Assembly (NCBI GenBank): GCA_021807585.1
Contig: JAKBCQ010000147.1
Location: 1 to 6,705, forward strand
Direction of reading: 5' to 3'
Source of the DNA: Planctomycetota bacterium
GTDB lineage: Bacteria; Planctomycetota; Planctomycetia; Isosphaerales; Isosphaeraceae
Length of the DNA: 6,705 nucleotides
The position numbers and the translations under genes were made by a program. Shown piece by piece: positions 1 to 6,206 of this stretch (position 1 is its first letter; each line of letters starts with the position of its first letter). Under the pieces are notes generated by a model. It was not told where the DNA came from. It saw nothing but the letters and a program-made list of their open reading frames with translations, and searched no databases.

Positions 1-1
1 A

Positions 2-271
2 GACGCAATCCTCGCGAATTACGGCCCCGAGGTTCCCGATCTCATCGTCGAGGTCCGTTCACCCTCCGAACGTTGGCCCATGATACTCGCCAAAGCCGCC
101 GAATACCTCGCCGCGGGGGTTTCCGTCGTCGTCATCCTCGACGACGAACGACGCTCCGCGAACGTCATCTCCGCCGACGGCTCGACACGAATGCTCGCGG
201 ACGACGACGAACTCGCAATCCCCGAGATCCTCGGCGATTTTCATGTTCCTGTTCGAAGATTCTTTGGATAA
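2..271 (+). CDS. Uma2 family (DUF820) endonuclease-like protein, 5' end outside window
   Basis: This is the C-terminal 89 residues of a Uma2-family protein; the reading frame is open from the window edge to the TAA at 269-271. The visible part has the family core PDLIVEVRSPSE, then the KAAEYLAAGVSVVVILDDE stretch (conserved Lys, helix, following beta strand), and the usual end ADDDELAIPEILGDFHVP. Uma2 proteins have a PD-(D/E)xK restriction-endonuclease-like fold. Their biological role is mostly undetermined, and they commonly occur in many copies in planctomycetes and cyanobacteria. From residue 10 of the visible part to near the C-terminus it is identical in protein sequence to the complete copy just downstream; only the last residues differ (VRRFFG against IQRFFE). 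The residues before the shared block (DAILANYG) are unlike the second copy. Whether the missing 5' part is intact cannot be seen. Family call firm, activity unknown. Confidence 0.85.
   Translation, partial: DAILANYGPEVPDLIVEVRSPSERWPMILAKAAEYLAAGVSVVVILDDERRSANVISADGSTRMLADDDELAIPEILGDFHVPVRRFFG
28..249 (+). repeat. Near-perfect direct repeat, copy 1 (222 bp, within the upstream Uma2 gene)
   Basis: This block matches 641-862 at an offset of 613 bp. By hand alignment only two positions differ: 187 (a against c) and 190 (a against t). Both are silent third-codon positions (Thr and Arg codons). Immediately left of position 28 the two copies fall to about chance identity. Right of 249 the last 22 coding bases differ at five positions, and the sequences after the stop codons do not align. 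The sharp left edge inside coding sequence points to gene conversion or a partial duplication. Confidence 0.95.
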
Positions 272-320
272 AAAATAGAATTAGAGCTCTTATATATTTA
301 TTTAGACGAGGAATGATAAA
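272..320 (+). promoter_or_regulatory. AT-rich spacer with ribosome binding site between the two Uma2 genes
   Basis: This 49-bp spacer is strikingly AT-rich against its GC-rich neighbours. It holds a run of A/T (TTATATATTTATTT, about 290-303) that could supply a -10 element, though no convincing -35 can be paired with it. GAGGAA at 308-313 lies 7 nt before the ATG at 321 and is a good Shine-Dalgarno match, which fixes the start of the second gene. The close spacing allows co-transcription, while the AT-rich run leaves room for a separate promoter. A small palindrome AGAGCTCT lies at about 284-291. Confidence 0.5.
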
Positions 321-884
321 ATGTCCACGGCCCCGACGACGACCGAACCTCGGCTGACCGCCGAGCAATACGCAGAGCTTGCCGATTCGGGGCGCCTCGA
401 CGAACTGGTTCGAGGGAGGATCGTTCCCGTGTCTCGACCAAGCGTACGTCACGGCCAGATTTGTTTCGAGGCGGGGTTGATTCTCGCCGAATTCGTCAAA
501 AAGAACAACCTTGGACATCTTGTATCCAACGACGCCGCGATCGTCACCGAACGCGATCCCGACACCGTCCGAGGCGCCGATATCGCATTCTACAGCTATA
601 ACAAGTTCCCCAAAGGACCTTTGCCTTCCGAAGTGAGACACGAGGTTCCCGATCTCATCGTCGAGGTCCGTTCACCCTCCGAACGTTGGCCCATGATACT
701 CGCCAAAGCCGCCGAATACCTCGCCGCGGGGGTTTCCGTCGTCGTCATCCTCGACGACGAACGACGCTCCGCGAACGTCATCTCCGCCGACGGCTCGACC
801 CGTATGCTCGCGGACGACGACGAACTCGCAATCCCCGAGATCCTCGGCGATTTTCATGTTCCGATACAAAGATTCTTTGAATAA
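321..884 (+). CDS. Uma2 family (DUF820) endonuclease-like protein, complete
   Basis: A 187-residue protein of typical Uma2 length. An N-terminal helix-rich part (LTAEQYAELADSGRLDELVRG, about 12-32) leads into a strand with IVPVSRPSVRHG (34-45), where H44 is the usual conserved histidine. D87 in GADIAFY, E115 in PDLIVEV and K129 in KAAEYL fit the acidic and basic residues of the PD-(D/E)xK nuclease fold seen in Uma2 structures. No membrane segment or signal peptide is visible. The ATG start is supported by GAGGAA seven bases upstream. The gene stands in tandem with an earlier copy, and residues from about H108 to P181 are encoded by a block nearly identical to that copy. No adjacent methylase or toxin/antitoxin partner is present, so a restriction or defence role cannot be argued from context. 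Family assignment is firm; DNA cleavage is only inferred. Confidence 0.9.
   Translation: MSTAPTTTEPRLTAEQYAELADSGRLDELVRGRIVPVSRPSVRHGQICFEAGLILAEFVKKNNLGHLVSNDAAIVTERDPDTVRGADIAFYSYNKFPKGPLPSEVRHEVPDLIVEVRSPSERWPMILAKAAEYLAAGVSVVVILDDERRSANVISADGSTRMLADDDELAIPEILGDFHVPIQRFFE
641..862 (+). repeat. Near-perfect direct repeat, copy 2 (222 bp, within the complete Uma2 gene)
   Basis: Partner of the block at 28-249, with 220 of 222 positions identical. It covers codons from about residue 107 to 181 of the complete gene, that is the nuclease-core strand, the conserved Lys helix and most of the C-terminal part. The 613-bp offset equals one gene (564 bp) plus the 49-bp spacer, as expected for whole-gene tandem copies that were later homogenised in part. 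Confidence 0.95.
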
Positions 885-921
885 TGGACGTCGTTCAGAG
901 ATTATTCGTCAACATGCAAAG

Positions 922-944
922 AATATGAGTCAACATATTGTTTT
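922..944. terminator. Weak bidirectional terminator-like hairpin between convergent genes
   Basis: AATATG (922-927) and CATATT (934-939) form a 6-bp stem around a 6-nt loop, followed on the + strand by GTTTT (940-944). On the - strand the same stem is followed by a short CTTT. It sits in the 58-bp gap between two convergent genes, exactly where termination is expected, and its last bases overlap the ogt stop codon. The stem is all A/T except one G-C pair, so intrinsic termination would be weak. The direct repeat GTCAACAT (908-915 and 929-936) overlaps it. Confidence 0.3.
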
Positions 945-1452
945 AAGAAGCGCGTGTCGTCAAGCGACCGAACGCGTTTCGTTCAAGATCGAGAAGTTTG
1001 CGTTTGATGTCGATTCCGCCGCCGTAGCCCGTCATCGATCCGTTCGCGCCGATCACGCGATGACAGGGAACGATGATCGCGACCGGATTGCGACCGTTCG
1101 CGGCGCCGACGGCGCGCGACGCCTTCGGGTCGCCGACTCGGCGGGCGAGCTCGCCGTAAGTGATCGTCGTCGCGTACGGGATCCGCATCAATTCCGCCCA
1201 GACGATCTCTTGAAACGGCGTTCCGGCGGGTCGAACCCGAATGTCAAATTCACTCAATCGACCCGCAAAATACTCAAGCAATCGCTCATGAATCGATTCG
1301 AACCAGCGGTCGTCGCGCGTCCAGTCGGCGGCGGGTTCGGGTTTCCCTTTCGCTCCGGGAGTGTAAAGGCCGGTCAGAAAGGTTCCGTCGCAAACCGCGA
1401 GCAATTCGCCCAGCGGGCTCGTAAGCAAGCCGAAACGTGTACGAGGGGTCAT
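943..1452 (-). CDS. ogt: Methylated-DNA--[protein]-cysteine S-methyltransferase (O6-alkylguanine-DNA alkyltransferase)
   Basis: A 169-residue suicide DNA-repair protein that moves the alkyl group from O6-alkylguanine (and O4-alkylthymine) to its own cysteine, acting in the cytoplasm on the chromosome. The acceptor is C130 in the signature IVPCHRVIG. Ahead of it, TPFQEIVWAELMRIPYATTITYGELARRVGDPKASRAVGAANGRNP forms the helix-turn-helix. Y99 and R113 correspond to the tyrosine and arginine finger used for base flipping. A GYGGG turn (142-146) and the ending helix KRKLLDLE complete the fold. The N-terminal domain (1-75) is the usual poorly conserved half. The length matches stand-alone Ogt/AGT, with no AdaA-type regulatory domain. 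AAGGAG (complement of 1462-1467) lies nine bases before the ATG and supports the start. The gene follows the hopanoid operon on the same strand but 316 bp away, so it is probably separate. Confidence 0.96.
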   Translation of the reverse strand: MTPRTRFGLLTSPLGELLAVCDGTFLTGLYTPGAKGKPEPAADWTRDDRWFESIHERLLEYFAGRLSEFDIRVRPAGTPFQEIVWAELMRIPYATTITYGELARRVGDPKASRAVGAANGRNPVAIIVPCHRVIGANGSMTGYGGGIDIKRKLLDLERNAFGRLTTRAS

Positions 1453-1461
1453 GATCGAGAA

Positions 1462-1504
1462 CTCCTTGGGTCGATCTTCGAGAGTCTTGCCGAATTCGAT
1501 TGTA
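1462..1504 (-). promoter_or_regulatory. Ribosome binding site and possible -10 element of ogt
   Basis: On the minus strand AAGGAG (complement of 1462-1467) stands nine bases before the ogt ATG and is the strongest Shine-Dalgarno sequence in the window. Farther upstream TACAAT (complement of 1499-1504) resembles a sigma-70 -10 box preceded by a T-rich stretch. No good -35 hexamer is found at 16-18 bp, so the promoter part is tentative while the ribosome binding site is good. Confidence 0.4.
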
Positions 1505-1768
1505 ACAAAACCTGATTCCCGGAATCGTCCCTCGAGTCTCCTTTCGAATGAGCCGGTTCGACCGAAATCCGTTTCCGCCGGAACGCAAACCGAACCCGCG
1601 GCGCGATCCGAATCGGGGAGCGAGAACTTCTTGATAAGCTAGCTTCATATTATTGATTATCACGAATGCCGGCTCATAAAGAACCTCGCCGGCAGGTGAG
1701 ACTCATGATTTTAAGCATTGCTATCATGCCGATTACGGAACGGAAAGGGCGAAAAAAGGCGGTTCCGA
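1505..1768. other. Non-coding gap between hpnG and ogt
   Basis: The full hpnG-ogt gap is 316 bp (1453-1768). Open frames crossing it are arginine- and serine-rich with no recognisable domain, so I call no gene. It becomes AT-rich around 1630-1665. It contains a 10-bp palindrome AAGCTAGCTT (1636-1645), a TGATAA/TTATCA inverted pair (1632-1637 and 1657-1662), the TGCCGGC/GCCGGCA pair at 1667-1694, and a CGGAAC/GTTCCG pair (1736-1741 and 1762-1767) just after the hpnG stop. None has a downstream U-run on the minus strand typical of an intrinsic terminator. Confidence 0.5.
1667..1694. repeat. Inverted repeat built from two GCCGGC palindromes
   Basis: TGCCGGC (1667-1673) and GCCGGCA (1688-1694) make a perfect 7-bp inverted repeat with a 14-nt loop. 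Each half is itself the palindrome GCCGGC, and the two centres are 20 bp apart, close to two DNA helical turns. It lies about 75 bp past the hpnG stop codon. It may be an RNA stem at the 3' end of the hopanoid transcript or a dimer-binding operator; the sequence does not decide. Confidence 0.45.
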
Positions 1769-2581
1769 TCAAGGCAATCGCGCGATGATCGCCGGAAGAA
1801 CACCCGCGAGCGAAGCCGCGGCTTTGACCGCGTCGGAACGGAGCGCCAGAAGATCGCCGATACTTTTGGGACGTCTCCAAATCGCCGCCGCCGCCGCACC
1901 CAGACGATATCCCCCCGAGGGTCCGAGGATCGCCAGAATCTCGGAGGGTAAATCGCGATCGGCGACGTCCGAAACGACACGGATCGATAAAAACTTGACG
2001 AGCCGCTCGGAACAATACGAGGCAACTGCATATGTTTCCATGTCGACAATCCGAGCCCCGAACCGACGCGCCAGCTCGGTTTTCTCGATCGCGGTCCGAA
2101 CGATCGAATCAACCGTGACGAGTCGACCCGACGAAAGCTTGGGTCCACGTACGCGAAGCGAGCGAGCGTCGCCGGCTCGATTCGGCTCAGGGAGGGTGAC
2201 GTCGATTTTGAGCGATGATCCCGCGCGATCGACAACCTCGTTCGCCAAAACGATATCGCCGATCGCGAGTTCGGGGTCGAGCGCTCCGCCGAAGCCCGCC
2301 GAGAGAATCCAACGCGGATTATGCCCCGCTCGAAGGATATCGACGCCGTTGCGCGCGGGTTTGATTCCAGGGCCCGTTAAAATCACCGCGACGAGCTTAC
2401 CGCCGATCTCCCCTTCGATCACTCGCCATTTCGGGCCTCGATACGACCGAACCCCCTTCAATCCCCCCAAAAACGGCGCAAGCTCGATCGGTAACGCCGC
2501 GACAATACCGACATCCGCCGGAACCGGTGGAGGAGCGGGAGAACGCGGAGCGGCGGTTTCGGCTGTCGTCATGATCGTCAA
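1769..2581 (-). CDS. hpnG: HpnG-type hopanoid nucleosidase/phosphorylase
   Basis: A 270-residue PNP/UDP phosphorylase-superfamily protein. GIVAALPIEL (25-34) is the N-terminal strand of the MTA/SAH-nucleosidase-like fold. ILTGPGIKPARNG (67-79) and SAGFGGAL (94-101) form the glycine-rich ribose/phosphate region. VDMETYAV (179-186) holds the nucleoside-binding Met-Glu, and RVVSDVAD (201-208) carries D205 in the position of the base-protonating aspartate. In hopanoid producers this family removes adenine from adenosylhopane on the path to ribosylhopane. The adjacent hpnH supports that substrate over methylthioadenosine or futalosine, which the fold alone would not exclude. Start: a TTG at 2579-2581 has GGAAGAG 5 nt upstream, while an ATG three codons later (2570-2572, 267 residues) has no clear binding site; either is possible. 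The N-terminus (5-22) is a proline/alanine-rich lead. The gene lies 30 bp after hpnH, so they are very likely co-transcribed. Confidence 0.88.
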   Translation of the reverse strand: MTIMTTAETAAPRSPAPPPVPADVGIVAALPIELAPFLGGLKGVRSYRGPKWRVIEGEIGGKLVAVILTGPGIKPARNGVDILRAGHNPRWILSAGFGGALDPELAIGDIVLANEVVDRAGSSLKIDVTLPEPNRAGDARSLRVRGPKLSSGRLVTVDSIVRTAIEKTELARRFGARIVDMETYAVASYCSERLVKFLSIRVVSDVADRDLPSEILAILGPSGGYRLGAAAAAIWRRPKSIGDLLALRSDAVKAAASLAGVLPAIIARLP

Positions 2582-2611
2582 GACCGCTCTTCCGGAACCT
2601 CGATCGGCGAA

Positions 2612-3619
2612 TCAAGCGAATTGCCACTTGATCATTTTGAACGCGTCTCCCAGCCGCGAGTTCACGCCGAGCGCGGCACTCGCCTCGAAGCCGCTATGCA
2701 CCATGCAGTTCTCGCACCTCGGATCCTTCCCCTTACCGTAATTCTCCCACGGGGTCTTGTTCAAGAGGTCGTCGAACGACGCGTGGTGAATATCCGTAAT
2801 CAAATAACAAGGACCTTTCCATCCTTTGACGTTCCGCGTCGGGTTGCCCCACGCGGTGCACGTCATGTCGCGCTTGCCCTGAAGGAACTCGAGATAAATC
2901 GGAGACGTGTTGAAACGATATTTGCGAAACATCGCGTCGGCGGCGCGGAACTTGGCGCGGATGTCGTCGCGGGTCATGAAAATCTCTCGGTTGTCGACCG
3001 CCGAATAACCGTACGCGGGAGAAATCATGAAACCGTCGACGCCGAGCGAGGTCAGATAACCGAAAAGCTCGTCGAGCTCGGCCATATCGGTCTCTTTGAA
3101 CACCGTCGTGTTCGTGCATACCAGATGCCCCGCCTCTTTCGCCGCCTTGATCCCGTCGACCGCCTGATCGAACACTCCGTCGCGCTCGACCGCCAGATCG
3201 TGCGTCGAACGCATCCCGTCGAGATGCACGTTGAAAAAGAACCGATTTGAAGGCTTGAACTTATCAATCATCTTACGAATGAACATGCCGTTCGTACAAA
3301 GATACACGAACTTCTTTCGCTCAAGGATCTTGGCGACGAGTTCGTCAATCCCGGGATAAATCATCGGTTCGCCCCCGCAAATCGATACGACGGGGGCGCC
3401 GCATTCGTCGACCGACGCCAGGCATTCGTCAATCGAAAGCTTTTGTTTGATCGTCGATTCGTACTCGCGAATCCGGCCGCACCCGGTGCACGTCAGGTTG
3501 CACGCGTGAAGCGGCTCGAGCATCAAAACCATCGGGAAACGCTCGGTCCGAGCCAGCTTCTTCTTCGCCACGTACGCACCGATCGAAGTCGTCATCGAAA
3601 TCGGAAATCGTAAACGCAT
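2612..3619 (-). CDS. hpnH: Adenosyl-hopene transferase, radical SAM (HpnH)
   Basis: A 335-residue radical-SAM enzyme that adds the 5'-deoxyadenosyl radical of SAM to diploptene to make adenosylhopane, the first step of side-chain extension. The [4Fe-4S] motif is C40-x3-C44-x2-C47 in ACNLTCTGCGRI; GGEP is at 82-85. KFVYLCTN (103-110) contains C108, a position where the family has a conserved cysteine proposed as hydrogen donor (from memory). The C-terminal part has C254 (TCTAWGNPTR), C271 (GPCYL) and CENCMVHSGFEA (302-313), the family's cysteine-rich tail. NVHLDGMRSTHD (130-141) is also typical. I chose the ATG at 3617-3619: it begins just before the family-like GAYVAKKKL segment and has AAGG nine bases upstream. 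An in-frame ATG at 3758-3760 overlaps the shc stop as ATGA and would add 47 arginine-rich residues that look unlike coding sequence. Confidence 0.95.
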   Translation of the reverse strand: MRLRFPISMTTSIGAYVAKKKLARTERFPMVLMLEPLHACNLTCTGCGRIREYESTIKQKLSIDECLASVDECGAPVVSICGGEPMIYPGIDELVAKILERKKFVYLCTNGMFIRKMIDKFKPSNRFFFNVHLDGMRSTHDLAVERDGVFDQAVDGIKAAKEAGHLVCTNTTVFKETDMAELDELFGYLTSLGVDGFMISPAYGYSAVDNREIFMTRDDIRAKFRAADAMFRKYRFNTSPIYLEFLQGKRDMTCTAWGNPTRNVKGWKGPCYLITDIHHASFDDLLNKTPWENYGKGKDPRCENCMVHSGFEASAALGVNSRLGDAFKMIKWQFA

Positions 3620-3756
3620 GAGAGATCGCCTTGTTTTGAAAAATGGAATGTTCGTCCGGTTTTCAGACGCCCGGCGATCACGCAATCGAAGGGGGCGCCG
3701 CCGAAACTTCGAGAACGACCCAACCGATCCGAGACGCTCAAAAACCCTCGCGATCG
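3620..3756 (-). other. Leader between shc and hpnH
   Basis: This is 137 nt between the shc stop and the preferred hpnH start. It stays open in the hpnH frame back to an ATG overlapping the shc stop, but that translation is rich in Arg and Ser. AAGG close to the hpnH ATG is the only translational signal seen. CGTC/GACG arms around CGGTTTTCA (about 3653-3669) give only a 4-bp stem. Nothing else recognised. Confidence 0.35.
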
Positions 3757-5805
3757 TCATACCTCAAGCGATCGAGGCGCGGCGGCGGTGATCCGTCCCG
3801 CAAGCGCGGCGGACGAGGACGAGGTCAAGTCGAGGCCAATCCCCGCCGCGACCCGATACCGCGCAATCGCCATCAACGGGAAATTGATCCGATATAAATG
3901 ATACTTCAAATAGAAAACACGCGGAAATCCCGTCCCCGTGAATTCGGGCTCGTCCCACGATCCGTCGGCACGCTGCGTCTCCAGCAAATACTCGACCCCC
4001 GTACGGACCGCGTCGCTACCGAACCGCCCCGCCGCGATCAAACCCAAAACCGCCCACGCCGTCTGCGATGCCGTCGGGTTCCCCTTCCCCTTCCAACTCG
4101 GATCGTCGTAACTCAAGCACGATTCGCCCCAGCCGCCGCATTCCTGCTGAACCGATTCCAACCAGTCCGCGGCGCGGTCGATCGCAGGATCCGAAACCGG
4201 ATGACCGATCGCGGCGAGCCCCTGCAATACCTGCCACGTCCCGTAGATATAATTCACACCCCACCGACCGTACCAGCACCCCTCGGGCTCCTGACTCAAA
4301 AATAAATACTGAAGTGCTCGCGCAATCGCAGGATGATCCGATCGACGCCCCAATTGCCCGAGCAGCTCGATCACCCGCGCCGTGATGTCGGCGCAGCTCG
4401 GATCGAGCATCGCGTTGTGATCCGCAAAAGGAACTTTGGTCAGAATCTGATTCGTGATGTCGACGTCGAACGCCGCCCAACCGCCGTCGCGGTTTTGCAT
4501 CGCCAGCAGCCAATCGACGCCGCGACGCGTCGCCTCGCGTACCTCGGTTTCCCGTGCGATCGATGTCCGCGAAAGCGCCAGCAACACCATCGCCGTATCG
4601 TCGACATCGGGATATCGTTCGTTCTGGAATTGAAAATGCCAACCACCCGGCTCGATCCGCGGCAATCGAGCCGTCCAGTCGCCGCCGCGACGCACTTCAC
4701 GCTCGAGCAACCACCGCGCTGCGCGAAGCAACGACGGATGATACGTCGGCAAACCCGCGTCGGCCGCGGCGATCATCGTCAGCGCCGTGTCCCAGATCGG
4801 CGATACGCAAGGCTGAACACGAACCGAGTCGTTCTCTTCAATACATAAATCCGAAAGCCGCTCGAGCGCCCATTGCATCACCGGTGAATCGGCGGGATAT
4901 CCCAAACAATCAAGCGCCACCACGCTGTACACCATCGGGGGAAAAATCGCCCCCAATCCGTCCGAATTCTCAAAATGGTCGAGCATCCAGCGATGCGCCG
5001 CGGCGATTCCAGGCTTACGCCACGAAGCCGGCGCCCACCGATCGACCAACTTGAACACCCGATCCAACAGTACGAACGCCCCCTTCCACGACGGTCGCGG
5101 AATCCGGAAGCCGCGCACCGAATCGCCGATCACGGGTTCGACGAAAAGCTCGGCGATTCCCCGCTCGGCCGAAAATTCACGCCGCGGCTTGAACGCCGAG
5201 ATGATCGTCAAAGGGACCAGAATCGTCCGCGTCCACGCCGACATCGCATGCAAATTCAGCCCGATCCACCGCGGTAAAAGCACGAGCTCGGGAGGGACGC
5301 TCGGGCATTCGTCATATCCAATCTGACCCAATAAAGCTAAATAAAATCGCGTAAAACTATTGCACGCGTGCGCACTCCCCGAAGCAAGAATAAGCTCACG
5401 CGTCGCCGACATAAATGGATCGTCCACCGATACGCCCACAAGCTTGAGCGCAAAATAACCTTTAACCGAGGCGCTCAGATCGAACGGACCGTCGGGGTAA
5501 ATCGCCCATCCCCCGTCGCGTCGCGCTTGCTCAAGAAGATACCGACCCAGCTTGCGGCAAATCTCCTCCCCCTCGCGACCCAAATACGCCATCAACAAAA
5601 TATATTCAGACTCGAGGATCGTATCCCCCTCGAGCTCGCCCACCCAAAAGCCCGAGGGATCCTGGCGATCGAGAAGCCATTCGCGGCCGCGATCAATCGC
5701 GACCTGCATCGCATCGGGATCGACGTATTCCCGGGTCGGCGTCAAAAGCCGGGTCGACGATACTTGTAAGGAACCTTCCACGCCACCATCCGTGTTGGCG
5801 ATCAT
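3757..5805 (-). CDS. shc: Squalene-hopene cyclase
   Basis: A 682-residue class II triterpene cyclase that folds squalene into hopene/hopanol at the inner face of the membrane. The protonating motif DVDDTA is at 400-405, D402 being the central acid. QW repeats (QxxxGxW type) are visible at about 48-54, 93-100, 437-443, 505-511, 554-559 and 611-617. Other family blocks are LESEYILLMAYLG (64-76), SPIWDTAL (335-342), PGGWHFQFQNERYPD (386-400), GRWGVNYIYGTWQVL (513-527), NPTASQTAWAVLGLIAAGR (576-594) and the ending TGTGFPRVFYLKYHLYRINFPLMAIARY (623-650). The length fits bacterial cyclases. Residues 651-682 are a non-conserved Ser/Ala-rich tail. The ATG at 5803-5805 is preceded by AGGGG ten bases upstream, and the conserved part begins soon after it. 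It is the first gene of the shc-hpnH-hpnG operon; hpnCDE are not in the window. Confidence 0.98.
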   Translation of the reverse strand: MIANTDGGVEGSLQVSSTRLLTPTREYVDPDAMQVAIDRGREWLLDRQDPSGFWVGELEGDTILESEYILLMAYLGREGEEICRKLGRYLLEQARRDGGWAIYPDGPFDLSASVKGYFALKLVGVSVDDPFMSATRELILASGSAHACNSFTRFYLALLGQIGYDECPSVPPELVLLPRWIGLNLHAMSAWTRTILVPLTIISAFKPRREFSAERGIAELFVEPVIGDSVRGFRIPRPSWKGAFVLLDRVFKLVDRWAPASWRKPGIAAAHRWMLDHFENSDGLGAIFPPMVYSVVALDCLGYPADSPVMQWALERLSDLCIEENDSVRVQPCVSPIWDTALTMIAAADAGLPTYHPSLLRAARWLLEREVRRGGDWTARLPRIEPGGWHFQFQNERYPDVDDTAMVLLALSRTSIARETEVREATRRGVDWLLAMQNRDGGWAAFDVDITNQILTKVPFADHNAMLDPSCADITARVIELLGQLGRRSDHPAIARALQYLFLSQEPEGCWYGRWGVNYIYGTWQVLQGLAAIGHPVSDPAIDRAADWLESVQQECGGWGESCLSYDDPSWKGKGNPTASQTAWAVLGLIAAGRFGSDAVRTGVEYLLETQRADGSWDEPEFTGTGFPRVFYLKYHLYRINFPLMAIARYRVAAGIGLDLTSSSSAALAGRITAAAPRSLEV

Positions 5806-6206
5806 ACGATCCGGGCCCCTTTGGAGTGTCTGGACTGATACGATTGAAGGGTCAATGACGATAACCTCTCAACTTCAAGCTCAAATCTTGGGGCGTATCC
5901 TACGGCGTTTCGATCTCTTCGATCAAGATCATTTCCGTCACAAATTCCTTACCCACTCGCGATTTGCTACGATCGTCACCCGTCGGAACAACGTAGTTAC
6001 CCCATCTTAACCGACGACGCCCGGGGCGCAGCGCCGAGCGCCAGGCAAAGCGCACAAAACGAACACCCGGGCGACCGACGCGGTCCCCTTCTCCAATCGA
6101 AATCATCCCCCTCGATCCGACTCGCCGACCAAATCGAGCGCCGCCAATGCGATTGAGATCACCGTTTCACCCGGGAACAAACTTCGACGTTCAACACCGT
6201 GATCGT
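5806..6206. other. Upstream region of shc, no confident gene
   Basis: The whole gap from shc to the BON gene is 507 bp (5806-6312). The shc leader holds AGGGG (complement of 5816-5820) as ribosome binding site. TTGAGC, a 15-bp spacer and TATCGT on the minus strand (about 5853-5880) is the nearest thing to a sigma-70 promoter, but it is poor. A minus-strand frame at 5900-6106 is open for 68 residues; it lacks a properly spaced binding site and I recognise no domain, so it is not called as a gene. A short GGCGC-A-GCGCC hairpin lies at 6024-6034. Confidence 0.45.

Noticed and set aside
80..271. Separate 63-residue gene starting at the ATG at 80
   Set aside because: The frame is open to the window edge and the PDLIVEV core lies upstream of that ATG, so it is an internal methionine of a larger Uma2 gene.
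165..641. Minus-strand open frame of 158 codons across the Uma2 genes
   Set aside because: It crosses the spacer and runs antisense to two conserved Uma2 frames; its arginine-rich end is a shadow of acidic GAC codons.
28..862. Insertion sequence or composite transposon bounded by the 222-bp repeats
   Set aside because: The repeats are direct and coding, without terminal inverted repeats, target-site duplication or transposase; tandem paralogues explain them.
856..1515. Plus-strand open frame of 219 codons opposite ogt
   Set aside because: The opposite strand encodes PCHRV and the full alkyltransferase fold; this frame overlaps the end of the Uma2 gene and has no recognisable domain.
1736..1767. 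CGGAAC/GTTCCG hairpin after hpnG as an intrinsic terminator
   Set aside because: Only a 6-bp stem with a 20-nt loop; on the minus strand the T-run lies in the loop and none follows the stem.
1785..2741. Long plus-strand open frame of 318 codons opposite hpnG
   Set aside because: It is antisense to a gene with clear nucleosidase motifs; its translation is rich in Arg, Ser and Pro with no recognisable domain.
2621..3250. Plus-strand open frame of 209 codons opposite hpnH
   Set aside because: Antisense to the radical-SAM gene with its cysteine motifs; Arg/His/Val-rich translation without family signs.
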